NCBI GenBank assembly: GCA_963707015.1
Contig: CAVPOO010000009.1
Location: 248,001 to 312,000, forward strand
DNA: 64,000 bases
Source of the DNA: CAVPOO01 sp963707015
Lineage (GTDB): Bacteria > Pseudomonadota > Gammaproteobacteria > Thiohalobacterales > Thiohalobacteraceae
Direction of reading: 5' to 3'
Positions 54,992-63,937 of this stretch are shown piece by piece. Positions within the stretch are counted from its first letter, which is position 1, and each line of letters starts with the position of its first letter. A program made the translations under genes and the position numbers. A model generated the notes under the pieces. The model was given only the letters and a program-made list of their open reading frames with translations. It ran no database searches and was not told the origin of the DNA.

Positions 54992-55182
54992 TTACTGGAT
55001 ACAGGTCGGTACCAACCGCGGGGAGCTCGTCCAGTAGCGACCACGTTCGAGTACCAGAGACAGCTTGAGCTTCGTGCCGGCGCCGTAATGTGTTGAGTTC
55101 TTTAGTTCGATGCTGGCGCGTGACCATTCCGATGCCGAGCCGGGTGCGGCACGCGCGGCCCGGTCAAGGGAGCGAATCGGGG
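54992..55182 (-). pseudogene. Possible C-terminal gene fragment
   Basis: The minus-strand frame ends SASEWSRASIELKNSTHYGA then LSLVLERGRYWTSSPRLVPT and CIQ. The segment has a coherent beta-rich, aromatic composition unlike random sequence, but no proper start or upstream domain is seen between it and the AraC gene. It may be the tail of a lost gene. I do not recognise the family. Confidence 0.3.
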
Positions 55183-56190
55183 CTATGGCGATGATGCGCC
55201 GTGGGCGCGCCACTGTGCGGGTGTGATCCCCGTCCAGCGCTTGAACGCGCGGCTGAATGCGCTGACGTCGGCATAATTGAGTGTCGATGCGATCCTGGCT
55301 ATGGGCATCGCGCTCTCGGCGAGCAAGTGCCGAGCCATCTCGTAGCGGATGCCATCGAGCTCGTTGCGAAAGCTCGTGCCTTCCTCCTGGAGCCTGCGGT
55401 TCAATGTGCGCTCGTGCAGGCAGAGCTGTCTGGCGACGTCGGTAACTGAGCAATTCCCGGCCACCAACGACTTACGCAGCAAACCGCGCAGCTTGCCGAG
55501 GATGTTTGCATTTCGAAGGGCATGAAGCTCTCTCGCCTCCCTTTCGAGATGGCGATGAAGGAGGGGATCTGCGCTCGGGATCTGATGGTCGAGCCAGCGC
55601 GTCGGGAATACCACGGCGCTCTGGTCCGCGTTGAAGCGAAGGGGTGCTCGAAAACAGCGCCTGTAGGGCGCCAGGTCCTGTGGCCGCCGCCGCGAGAGGA
55701 GTACCTCGGTGGGGTTCCAGCGCTCGCCGCACAGGCCGCGCATAATGTTGCAGGCGACGGCCATCGAGAAGTCGTAGATCTGGTCGGTGGCCTCTGCCGC
55801 GGGCTGATGGATGGCGTAGCCGAGCAGCGTGGCGCCACCCTTAACAAGCAGCGTGGCCACCCCACCCTGATCATGCAGGTCCAGATGCTGCACGAGACCG
55901 CGCAGCGCAGTGCCAACGTCGGGGGCGCTGCGGAGCATGAACCCCGCCACCCCGAGGGAGGAAGGACCTGCGCGCTCGCCCACCAGCAACCCGAAGTGCC
56001 GGCATCCCGTCGCCGCTACGCAGCGCGCCAGCAGCCTGCTCGCGGCGAGATAGGAAATCTCAGTGTCGGCATCCGCGAATTGAGCCAGCCCCAAACCCGC
56101 ACTGTCGAAGACGGGCTCGGGCTCCCGGCCGAGCTCGCGAAGCACCGCCGGCACGCCCATCAGCGGGCCAACGCGGACGGTGGCGTCCAC
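55183..56190 (-). CDS. AraC-family transcriptional regulator (Arabinose_bd type)
   Basis: About 335 residues from GTG 56190 (ATG 56160 is possible; the frame is open further upstream). The N-terminal half is the AraC-type effector domain of the OruR/ArgR group (ISYLAASRLLARCVAATGCR, GLLVGERAGPSSLG). The C-terminus has two HTH motifs (SVTDVARQLCLHERTLNRRL and PIARIASTLNYADVSAFSRA, FKRWTGITPAQWR). Such regulators activate metabolic genes in response to small molecules. The target is not evident; the nearest genes are small exported proteins on the other strand. Confidence 0.88.
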   Translation of the reverse strand: MDATVRVGPLMGVPAVLRELGREPEPVFDSAGLGLAQFADADTEISYLAASRLLARCVAATGCRHFGLLVGERAGPSSLGVAGFMLRSAPDVGTALRGLVQHLDLHDQGGVATLLVKGGATLLGYAIHQPAAEATDQIYDFSMAVACNIMRGLCGERWNPTEVLLSRRRPQDLAPYRRCFRAPLRFNADQSAVVFPTRWLDHQIPSADPLLHRHLEREARELHALRNANILGKLRGLLRKSLVAGNCSVTDVARQLCLHERTLNRRLQEEGTSFRNELDGIRYEMARHLLAESAMPIARIASTLNYADVSAFSRAFKRWTGITPAQWRAHGASSP

Positions 56191-56618
56191 CGCCCCGTTT
56201 GGGACCGGCGCCCTGCGGCGTCCCCTATCTTGCACTGGCTGCGATCCTCGGTCTGTTCCTGTCGGGAATTGTCTGATTATTGTCTCAAATTGGCAATATC
56301 TTGCAGTGCCACTTTGTTTACTCAGAAGGCCCTGCCAGTTAGTGTAACTGCGCAGCCTCAAGGGGTTAATAGCGCCCACGCCACGGTCGGGTGAGCACTT
56401 CCCTATGAGCTATGGTGGCTGATACGAAGCAAGAAGATCGCCCCGGAATCGGGCTTGTCCTGAGCCAGGCATGCGTAACGCACTGGCCCGGACGATTCCC
56501 CGTCGCAATCCAGGTCGGTCGCCCTTGCTGTCGAATGAAGCGAGCAGTACGGGTGCCAGGCAGCACGGGTCTCCTTTGACGCAATGTTTGACTCATAAAA
56601 TTAGAAGGAATAAAACGC

Positions 56619-57068
56619 ATGAAAATCGTTTTCGAAAAACTTATTGTAGGTTTGCTGGCTATACCCTTTCTGGTTGCAGCGAACGCCGCCACGGCAGAGG
56701 AAAACACGCCCTCCGGTACCGTCGTCATCGATGAGACCCAGATCATGTGGATGGTCGGCGGCGACATCGGTGGCGGGACGCTCGAGTTCAAGGGCGAGTC
56801 CTACGAGTTCAAGATGGACGGGTTGAAGCTGGGCGGGTTCGGGGTGCACAAGCTCAAGCTGGACGGCGACGTTTATGACCTCAACGACGTCACGGACTTT
56901 CCGGGCGTGTATGCAGCGGCCGAGGTCGGCTTCACGGTGGCCGATAAAGGCAAGGGCGATGTCTGGTTGAAGAATGACAAGGACGTGAAGCTGCGTCTGA
57001 AATCACCGGAATCCAAGGGCCTTGCCCTGAACCTGGGTGTCGAGGGTGTGGACATACGCTTCAAGTAA
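56619..57068 (+). CDS. Exported beta-rich protein of unknown function
   Basis: A 149-residue protein with AGAAGGA before ATG 56619 and a signal peptide (KLIVGLLAIPFLVAANAATA). The mature part contains GGDIGGGTLEFKGESYEFK, LKLGGFGVHKLKLDGDVY and a regular alternation of hydrophobic residues. This resembles DUF1134-like exported proteins (GGDIGGGTL..F.GK.Y.FK), a group of unknown role. It is the first of three small exported proteins in a row, likely one operon. Confidence 0.7.
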   Translation: MKIVFEKLIVGLLAIPFLVAANAATAEENTPSGTVVIDETQIMWMVGGDIGGGTLEFKGESYEFKMDGLKLGGFGVHKLKLDGDVYDLNDVTDFPGVYAAAEVGFTVADKGKGDVWLKNDKDVKLRLKSPESKGLALNLGVEGVDIRFK

Positions 57069-57149
57069 ACGTTTGGTCATGGCTGAATAGTGTGGCAGGC
57101 AGCTCTGCCTGCCTGGTGGCTTTGATATGCGAAACCGGAGGACAACAAA

Positions 57150-57575
57150 ATGCCACGAACATACGGGCTGATTATCCCGTTAACCCTCGCCATGCTCGGT
57201 TTCCTGTCCAGTGTGACGGCTGCAGCGCTTGATGCGGGCTATCTGGCAGGCAAGTGGGAGATCAATACGCAGGGAGCGTGCGGCAACAAGGATGCCGAAC
57301 ACCTGATACTACGCGGCAACAGTACCTTCGAATATGGCCGCCGTGGCAAGGCGGAAGCGGTCGGTTTCTGGCGTATCGTGGACGACGTGGTGGTATTCGA
57401 GATGCTGACCTCGCCAGCTTACTTCCAGGACATCCATGCTGAACTGAAGCCATTCAGCCTGTACGAAATTCAAAGCATGCGGGCGATGCCGATCGACATG
57501 CAGCAGAACCAGTTCAGCGCCGTCGCGAGCATTGGCGATCAGATGAAGCGGTTCACCTTGCAGCGCTGTCAGTGA
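57150..57575 (+). CDS. Exported small protein of unknown function
   Basis: A 141-residue protein with CGGAGGACAAC before ATG 57150 and a signal peptide (LIIPLTLAMLGFLSSVTAAA). The mature part begins LAGKWEINTQGACGNKDAEH and ends RFTLQRCQ, with two cysteines likely bridged, in a lipocalin-like, beta-rich style. No family is recognised. It is placed 81 bases after the previous exported gene and 25 bases before the next. Confidence 0.65.
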   Translation: MPRTYGLIIPLTLAMLGFLSSVTAAALDAGYLAGKWEINTQGACGNKDAEHLILRGNSTFEYGRRGKAEAVGFWRIVDDVVVFEMLTSPAYFQDIHAELKPFSLYEIQSMRAMPIDMQQNQFSAVASIGDQMKRFTLQRCQ

Positions 57576-57600
57576 ATCAGTGATCTCACAGCAGGAGACA

Positions 57601-57966
57601 ATGACTATGAAGACGATGCTGGACCGTGTGTTTGGGTGGAAAGCACTGTCAGCCGCAGCGCTTGCCGTTGCCACGTCCATGACGGCTTATGCACCGCCGG
57701 CGACGGCCGGCGACGGGGGTGTCTGGGCGATCGGTGGTTTACTCGCCGGTCATCTGCTTACCGACCTGTCTAGTGAGAAACGGCAACAGACACAGGCACT
57801 GAACACCATGGCTTATGGGAACGCCCAGGGTCGGCCGGCCGCGGCCCCGTCGCCGACCCTGACCATCGAGCAGAAACTCAACGAGCTGAATAAGCTGGCG
57901 GCCGGGGGCTATATCACGCCGGAAGAGTACAAGGCCAAAAAGCAGGCGATACTGAATAGTCTGTAG
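57601..57966 (+). CDS. Exported SHOCT-domain protein
   Basis: ATG 57601 follows GCAGGAGACA and gives a 121-residue protein. The N-terminal region resembles a signal peptide (ALSAAALAVATSMTAYAPPA), followed by GGVWAIGGLLAGHLLTDL and a C-terminal SHOCT motif (TIEQKLNELNKLAAGGYITP, EEYKAKKQAIL). SHOCT motifs sit at the ends of many membrane or exported proteins and may aid oligomerisation. It completes the three-gene exported cluster upstream of fadL. Confidence 0.75.
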   Translation: MTMKTMLDRVFGWKALSAAALAVATSMTAYAPPATAGDGGVWAIGGLLAGHLLTDLSSEKRQQTQALNTMAYGNAQGRPAAAPSPTLTIEQKLNELNKLAAGGYITPEEYKAKKQAILNSL

Positions 57967-58128
57967 CACGCTGGCGGCGAATTGGTGCATCCCCTCTCCC
58001 TCCGGGAGTACCTTGCTGTGCGGGCATAAAAGGGCCAGGGAGAGTGGGCAAGGCCTGATACAACCCAACAATTATGTGAAAGCGGTATTTAACATAGATC
58101 TGATGAACTGACAGGGAACATACCACCG

Positions 58129-59415
58129 ATGAAACACCGGATTACTGGCGGCTTTGTGGCACTGGCTCTCGCCTTAGTCAACGCCCCGGCGCAGGCCGCC
58201 GGGCTATGGCTGTACGAAATGGGCACGCCGGATGTGGGTACGGCTACCGCCGGCATGGCCTCGCGCGCCGGCGATGCCGCCACGGCCTTCAGCAATCCGG
58301 CCGGCATGACCCGGCTGGAGGAATCGCAATTTATGGTCGGCGCGCAGCCGATCTATTCGGATATCAAGTTCGACACCGAGCAGGCCACCTTCGGCGGCGA
58401 CAACGGCGGCAATGCGGGGGGCTTCGTCCCCACCGGCAGCCTGTCTTACGTACAAAACGTGTCCAACGATCTGAAACTGGGTTTTACCCTCGGCTCCTAT
58501 CTTGGACTGGGCGTCAAGTTCAACGATAACTGGGCGGGCCGGTATTATGTGCAGCAGGAGGATTTTCTCACCGCCTTCGCCAACGGTGCGCTCGGCTACC
58601 GCGTGAACGACTGGCTGTCGGTCGGCGCCGGCGTGTCGCTGGTCTACGGTGAGCTCAACGTCCAGACCAACATCAACAACCTGTTGGACAACAGAGACGA
58701 CGGCCGCGTGAAACTCAAGACCGATGACACAGACGTCGGCTGGAATGCCGGAGTGCTGGTCGAACCGGCGGCCGGCACGCGCGTGGGTTTGACATACATC
58801 TCCAAGGTCGACCTCGAATACAAGGACCGGCCTTCGTTCAATGGCGCCGGTCCGCTATTGAATGGCGCCCTGCAGTTGTCCGGGCTCGCCAACGCCGAGA
58901 CGACCTTCGATTTCACGCTCCCGAACCAGCTCATGCTGAGTGCCTATCACGAACTGAGCCGTGATCTGGCGATCATGGCGGATCTGGGCTGGCAGAACTG
59001 GTCGGAGTTCGGCCAGATCGGTTTATCGCTCGACACCACGACCGCGGGGGGCGCGACGCTCGCACCCAACACCTCGGTCGACGCGAATTTCCAGGATACC
59101 TGGCATTATGCTCTCGGCGCGCGCTACCGGCTCGATCCGCGCTGGTCCGTGTCCGCAGGCATCGCCTACGACAGCTCGCCCGTACGCAACTCCGACCGCT
59201 CCATTGTTCTGCCGCTCGATCGCCAGTACCGCTACGCCTTGGGGGTGCAGTATGACTGGCGCAAGGACATTACGCTCGGCGCTGCCTACGAATACCTGGA
59301 TGCCGGCAGCGCGCCAGTTAACCAGACCGGTGGAGCGCTTAAGGGCGATCTGAAAGGCGACCTGAAAGACGATGTCTTTCACATCCTGGCGCTCAGCATG
59401 AACTGGAAGTTCTAG
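58129..59415 (+). CDS. FadL/OmpP1/TodX outer-membrane transporter
   Basis: A 428-residue outer-membrane beta-barrel with a signal peptide (GGFVALALALVNAPAQAAG). The hatch-type N-terminus (GLWLYEMGTPDVGTATAGMA, then AFSNPAGMTRLE) contains the family NPAGM motif. Alternating beta strands lead to a terminal aromatic residue (ALSMNWKF). FadL-type porins admit long-chain fatty acids or aromatic hydrocarbons by lateral diffusion. The substrate is not predictable. The arylsulfatase gene follows 160 bases later. Confidence 0.9.
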   Translation: MKHRITGGFVALALALVNAPAQAAGLWLYEMGTPDVGTATAGMASRAGDAATAFSNPAGMTRLEESQFMVGAQPIYSDIKFDTEQATFGGDNGGNAGGFVPTGSLSYVQNVSNDLKLGFTLGSYLGLGVKFNDNWAGRYYVQQEDFLTAFANGALGYRVNDWLSVGAGVSLVYGELNVQTNINNLLDNRDDGRVKLKTDDTDVGWNAGVLVEPAAGTRVGLTYISKVDLEYKDRPSFNGAGPLLNGALQLSGLANAETTFDFTLPNQLMLSAYHELSRDLAIMADLGWQNWSEFGQIGLSLDTTTAGGATLAPNTSVDANFQDTWHYALGARYRLDPRWSVSAGIAYDSSPVRNSDRSIVLPLDRQYRYALGVQYDWRKDITLGAAYEYLDAGSAPVNQTGGALKGDLKGDLKDDVFHILALSMNWKF

Positions 59416-59574
59416 CGCAGAGGGTACTTCGAACACCTGCGGTTTGGTCGGCCGGCTGGCCGAAAGGATCGCGGCGAATCTCGGAAAGTCTTTCCTCAAC
59501 CAGGGCTGGATTCCCGCAGGAGCGGTGAAGGCAGCCTCACGCTTCTAAACACATTGCAGAGAGGATTTACGACC

Positions 59575-62124
59575 ATGACACCTCCAACAGGCCATATCAC
59601 GGCGGCGCTGCTGAGTGCAGCGTTGTTGCTCCTGACAGGCACACCGCTGTTCGCCCAGGTGGAGACTACCGGCGCCCCGGGCTCGCCAAGCGCCACGACC
59701 ACCATCAGCGGCAAACAATTGCCCGCGCCCGAGCCGAAATTTGGTGGCGTGATCAAACACGATGCCCTGCAATCGAAACCCTGGTGGGCACCGCGCATCG
59801 TGCCGCCCAGGGAGGCGCCCAACGTCCTGCTCATCATCACCGACGACGCCGGATTCGGCGTGCCGAGTACCTTCGGCGGTGTTATTCCGACGCCGACGAT
59901 GGACCGCATCGCGAATGAGGGTCTGCGCTACAACCGGGTCTTCTCCACCGCGCTCTGTTCGCCGACCCGCGCTGCCCTCATAACCGGGCGGAACCACCAC
60001 TCGGCCGGTTTCGGCGTGATCTCCGAGCAGTCCACGGGTTTCCCCGGCTACAACAGCATCATCGCCGAGGACAAGGCCACCATCGGGCGGATTCTGCTCG
60101 ATAACGGCTACGCGACCGCGTGGTTCGGCAAGGACCACAACACCCCGGCGTTTGCCGCCAGCCAGGTCGGGCCCTTCGACCAGTGGCCGACGGGGTTGGG
60201 CTTTGAGTACTTCTATGGATTCGTCGGTGGCGACGCCAACCAGTGGCAGCCGAACCTGTTCCGCAACACCACTCAGATTTATCCCTTCGACGGTAAGCCG
60301 GGCTGGAACCTCATTACCGGGATGGCGGACGACGCGATCGACTACCTCTACCGGATGCACCAGAGCGACCCCCGCAAGCCGATCTTCATCAAGTACGCCC
60401 CCGGTGCCACCCACGCGCCGCACCATCCGACCAAGGAATGGGTCGAGAAGATCCACGCCATGCACCTCTTCGATGACGGCTACAACAAGCTGCGTGAGCA
60501 GATCGTCGAGAACCAGAAGCGGCTCGGCGTGATCGCCAAGGATTCGAAACTGACGCCCTGGCCCAATGACGTCCTGAAGCCGTGGGACCAGCTCAGCGCA
60601 GAGGAGAAGAAGCTCTTCATCCGCCAGGTGGAGGTCTTCGCCGCCTACGCGGCCTACAACGACCACGAGATCGGCCGCGTGATCCAGGCCTTCGAGGACC
60701 TGGGCAGGCTCGACAACACGCTCATCATCTACATCAATGGCGACAACGGCACCAGCGCCGAGGGCGGGCCGCTGGGCACACCCAATGAAGTAGCGTTCTT
60801 CAACGGTGTCAACGAGATGCCCGTCGACGTGCAGATGAAGTGGTACGACGTCTGGGGCACCGAGGAGACCTACAACCACATGTCGGCCGGGTGGTCGTGG
60901 GCCTTCGACACGCCGTTCGACTGGTTCAAGCAGAATGCCTCCCGCCTCGGCGGCATCAACCAGAACATGGTGGTGTCGTGGCCGGCGCGCATCAAGGACA
61001 AGGGCGCCTTGCGCGAGCAGTTCATACACGTGATCGACGTCGTCCCCACCATCCTCGAGGCCACCGGCATCCCGGCCCCCGAAACGGTGGACGGCATCAA
61101 GCAGGCGCCCATCGAGGGCACCAGCTTCGCCTACACCTTCGACAAGGAAAACGCCAGGGAGCCGTCGCACCACAAGACCCAGTACTTCGAGATGATGGGC
61201 CAGTGGGCGCTCTATGACGAAGGCTGGCTCCTGAGCACCAAGGTCAACCGCGCACCCTGGCAGGCTTTCGGCGTGGCAAACCCGGATCCGCTGAACAACC
61301 AGGTGTTCCAGCTCTACGACCTGACCAAGGACTTCAGTCAGGCCAACGACATCGCCGCACAGCATCCGGACAAGGTGGCGGAGCTTCGCAAGAAGTTCGT
61401 CGCGGAAGCGGAGAAGTACCAGGTCTTCCCGCTGGATGCCTCGGTGGCTGCGCGCATCGTCGCCCCGCGTCCGAACATCACCGCCGGCCGCACGGAGTTC
61501 GTTTACACCCGCCCGATGGTCGGTCTGCCGCAGGGCGATTCCCCGTTCCTGCTCAACAGCTCCTACACCATCACCGCCGACATTACCGTGCCGGAAGGCG
61601 GTGCGGAGGGGATGATCCTGACCTCCGGCGGGCGCTTCGCCGGTTACGGTTTCTACCTGCTGAAAGGCAAGCCGGTGTTTCTCTGGAACCTGATCGACTT
61701 GAAACGCATCAAGTGGGAAGGCCCGGAGGCGCTCTCACCCGGCAGGCACACGCTGGAGTTCGACTTCAAATACGACGGCCTCGGTGTGGGCACGCTCGCG
61801 TTCAATAACATGAGCGGTCTCGGTCGATCCGGCACCGGCACGCTGAAGGTGGACGGCAAGGTCGTCCAAACCAAGACCTTGGAGCGAACACTGCCCATGA
61901 TCCTGCAATGGGACGAGAGCTTCGACATCGGCTCCGACACGCTGACCGGCGTGAACGATGCGGACTACAAGCCGCCGTTCACCCTGACCGCCAAGCTCAA
62001 CAAGCTGACGCTCAAGGTGGACCGGCCGCAGCTTACCGATGAGGACGTCAAGAAACTCGAGAATACCGAAGCCATCGCGGTCGACGGCAATCCGATTCAT
62101 CACCTGCAGAGCGGGCCGCAGTAG
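59575..62124 (+). CDS. Arylsulfatase (type I sulfatase), exported
   Basis: An 849-residue protein. ATG 59575 follows GAGAGG and a signal peptide ends near LTGTPLFAQ. The sulfatase core begins PNVLLIITDDAGFG, with paired metal-binding aspartates. The formylglycine motif is CSPTRAALITGR (Cys to be oxidised by a sulfatase-modifying enzyme not in the window). Further metal and active-site motifs are NGDNGTSAEGG and VVPTILEATGIPAP. The last 200 residues form a beta-sandwich (TFDFK-type domain, LEFDFKYDGLGVGTLAFNN). It hydrolyses sulfate esters in the periplasm. Together with the PAPS-type sulfotransferase at 14328 it shows that sulfate esters are handled in both directions. Confidence 0.92.
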   Translation: MTPPTGHITAALLSAALLLLTGTPLFAQVETTGAPGSPSATTTISGKQLPAPEPKFGGVIKHDALQSKPWWAPRIVPPREAPNVLLIITDDAGFGVPSTFGGVIPTPTMDRIANEGLRYNRVFSTALCSPTRAALITGRNHHSAGFGVISEQSTGFPGYNSIIAEDKATIGRILLDNGYATAWFGKDHNTPAFAASQVGPFDQWPTGLGFEYFYGFVGGDANQWQPNLFRNTTQIYPFDGKPGWNLITGMADDAIDYLYRMHQSDPRKPIFIKYAPGATHAPHHPTKEWVEKIHAMHLFDDGYNKLREQIVENQKRLGVIAKDSKLTPWPNDVLKPWDQLSAEEKKLFIRQVEVFAAYAAYNDHEIGRVIQAFEDLGRLDNTLIIYINGDNGTSAEGGPLGTPNEVAFFNGVNEMPVDVQMKWYDVWGTEETYNHMSAGWSWAFDTPFDWFKQNASRLGGINQNMVVSWPARIKDKGALREQFIHVIDVVPTILEATGIPAPETVDGIKQAPIEGTSFAYTFDKENAREPSHHKTQYFEMMGQWALYDEGWLLSTKVNRAPWQAFGVANPDPLNNQVFQLYDLTKDFSQANDIAAQHPDKVAELRKKFVAEAEKYQVFPLDASVAARIVAPRPNITAGRTEFVYTRPMVGLPQGDSPFLLNSSYTITADITVPEGGAEGMILTSGGRFAGYGFYLLKGKPVFLWNLIDLKRIKWEGPEALSPGRHTLEFDFKYDGLGVGTLAFNNMSGLGRSGTGTLKVDGKVVQTKTLERTLPMILQWDESFDIGSDTLTGVNDADYKPPFTLTAKLNKLTLKVDRPQLTDEDVKKLENTEAIAVDGNPIHHLQSGPQ

Positions 62125-62158
62125 CCCGCACCGTCACGTTGTTGCATTCGTGAACTAC

Positions 62159-62190
62159 GCGGGCCGTCTCCACTTCCGGACGCGGCCCGC
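62159..62190 (+). terminator. GC hairpin after the sulfatase gene
   Basis: GCGGGCCG pairs with CGGCCCGC across a 16-base loop, 35 bases after the stop codon. No T run follows, so termination strength is doubtful. Confidence 0.4.
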
Positions 62191-62263
62191 CTAGCCCGCA
62201 TTTCTCACCGGGATCCCGGATGCTGGCGCAGGGCTCGTGTGTCCGGACGCCGCGCTGGAAGGA

Positions 62264-62287
62264 AAGTGGTAGCTGTAGCTACCACTT
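62264..62287. promoter_or_regulatory. Perfect 10-bp inverted repeat
   Basis: AAGTGGTAGC-TGTA-GCTACCACTT, a flawless 24-bp palindrome in the gap between the sulfatase and DUF4410 genes. It may be an operator for the following gene or a hairpin. Confidence 0.55.
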
Positions 62288-62520
62288 GAGTGAAGCGCAA
62301 GTCCGGGCGCGCGAGAACCAGCCAGGGCCGGGATAGGCACTGCCTGATTACACACTGTCTTTTTCCTGATCTGCACTCTGTTCCTTACCTCAGTGCATTA
62401 TGTGACTCTATCGCCGCCCGGTGAGAAATGCGGGCTAGTTTGCCGGGGGGATGCAACTACAAACAAAATACCCAGATCTACCTGAAAGTATTCACTAGAA
62501 CTTGCACAAGGAGTATTTCG

Positions 62521-63231
62521 ATGAAGTTTCGCAGCCACATCATGCTGTGCCTGTTCACCCTGCTGTTTGTTGCCGGGTGCGCCTCGACAAAGATTTCCAA
62601 CCGCGACGAAGTCGTGACCGAGCAGATCCCTCGGCCCAATACCATCTGGGTCTATGACTTCGCCGCCACCCCGGGTGATGTTCCGGCCGAGTCCGCGCTG
62701 GCCGGGCAGGATACCGTGCACAGCACCCCCCAGACCGCCGAGCAGATCGCGACCGGCCGCTAGGTGGGTGCTGAAATTGCTACACAGCTGGTCGAACAGA
62801 TCAACGCCATGGGCATGTCCGCCGAACGGGCGAGGCCAGAAACACGGCCGCAGATCAACGACATCGTCATCCATGGGTATCTTCTCTCGGTTGTCCAGGG
62901 CAGTGAGAAGGAGCGCGTCGTGATCGGATTCAGCGCCGGTGAATCCGAACTGAAAGTGGCCGCCGAGGGTTTCGAGGTGACGGCCCACGGGTTGCGCAAA
63001 CTCGGCTCCGGGTCGACCGATGCCACCGGCGCTAAAACGCCGGGGACGGCCGTGGGTATCCTGGCCCTGGTTGCCACGCACAACCCGGCGGGACTCATCA
63101 TCAGTACCGGGATGAAGGCCTACGGGAAAGAGACCGGCAGCAGCGGGATCGAGGGCCGGGCCAAGCAGACCGCCAAGGAAATTGCCGATGTGCTGAAAAA
63201 GCGGTTCCAGGAACAGGGCTGGATAAGTTGA
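62521..63231 (+). pseudogene. DUF4410 lipoprotein gene interrupted by an amber codon
   Basis: ATG 62521 follows CACAAGGAG and begins a lipoprotein signal (LCLFTLLFVAGC). The DUF4410 pattern follows (NTIWVYDFAATPGDVPAES) up to GR, then TAG at 62761-62763. The same frame continues without a break: VGAEIATQLVEQINAMGMSA, RPQINDIVIHGYLLSV, then the family end EIADVLKKRFQEQGW. Total size, about 236 codons, fits DUF4410 proteins. A single substitution from AAG, CAG or a similar codon explains it. Function, if any copy is read through, is unknown. Confidence 0.85.
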
Positions 63232-63280
63232 GCGCGCGGAGGAGTCTGCCGTCGGATGATCCCTGAAACATCTATTCAGT

Positions 63281-63586
63281 ATGGCTGCTGGTGCGGTCAT
63301 GGCCTCGGCCAAGCCCAGTGCAGCCACATCGAACGCCTGCGATGCCTGTGTCGCCCCCGGCAGCGCCGATACTGCGGCAGCATACACAGCTGGCGTTGCG
63401 ACCGGTAGCACTGCCGCCACAACTGCTCAGACGACGCAGGCGATGGGCGCGATTACTGCCACGCTGCCCCACGGCTCCATGTCTATCGACAAGGGCGGCA
63501 CCACCTACTACCTGAACGGAAATACCTGGTACAAGCCTGCTTACGGTGCGAACGGCGTCTACTATCGTATCGTGCCTGCGCCCTGA
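63281..63586 (+). CDS. DUF6515-like small protein
   Basis: A 101-residue product. The C-terminal half (AITATLPHGSMSIDKGGTTY, YLNGNTWYKP, NGVYYRIVPAP) fits the DUF6515-type module that ends in a Tyr-rich beta domain after a signal peptide. The N-terminal half is Ala/Ser/Thr-rich, and no proper signal peptide is visible, so it may be truncated or mis-started. The family's role is unknown. It lies 49 bases after the broken DUF4410 gene, with which it may once have been co-expressed. Confidence 0.55.
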   Translation: MAAGAVMASAKPSAATSNACDACVAPGSADTAAAYTAGVATGSTAATTAQTTQAMGAITATLPHGSMSIDKGGTTYYLNGNTWYKPAYGANGVYYRIVPAP

Positions 63587-63640
63587 GGGATCGCGTACCG
63601 GCGAGAGCGAGGCGCCGAGGGCATGCTGATCACTCAGGAG

Positions 63641-63937
63641 AATTTTTCCGTGTCTTTCCGTGGATTCCGTGGCTATAGACGAATGGCGCTTACTTAAGTC
63701 GAAATGTAGGGTGGGTTAGCGTAGTTTGCGTAACCCACCAGGCGTTGCGAAGCAACACAATGCATTTTTTAACGAGTGCCTGCCGGCACATCGGGTGGGT
63801 TACGGCACAAACGGCGTGCCTAACCCACCCTACATCGATTGTGGAACCGCCTAAGTAAGTGCCGTTAGGCTATAGACAAAAAATGCTGGGGCTCAGCCCG
63901 ATTTATCAGCATCCGTTATTACCAGGTTGAAAGCAGG
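63641..63937. repeat. Palindromic repeat family B, copy c (interrupted by element A)
   Basis: The right arm TTTTTCCGTGTCTTTCCG, then GTGGATTCCGTGGCTATA, is followed by the MITE-like element. The B tail then resumes (ATCAGCATCCGTTATTACC) and runs to the stop codon of a minus-strand gene at 63938. The left arm is absent. Comparison with copy a at 511-648 supports the interruption. Confidence 0.75.
63681..63867 (+). mobile_element. MITE-like element A, copy 4 (187 bp)
   Basis: It starts GAATGGCGCTTACTTAAG and ends TAAGTAAGTGCCGTTA. It is flanked by a perfect 10-bp direct repeat GGCTATAGAC at 63671-63680 and 63868-63877. The interior matches copies 1 and 2. It is inserted within palindromic repeat B copy c. 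Confidence 0.88.

Noticed and set aside
59545..61365. Six-hundred-codon open frame antisense to the arylsulfatase
   Set aside because: The sulfatase on the plus strand has all catalytic motifs; the antisense frame is a GC-bias artefact.
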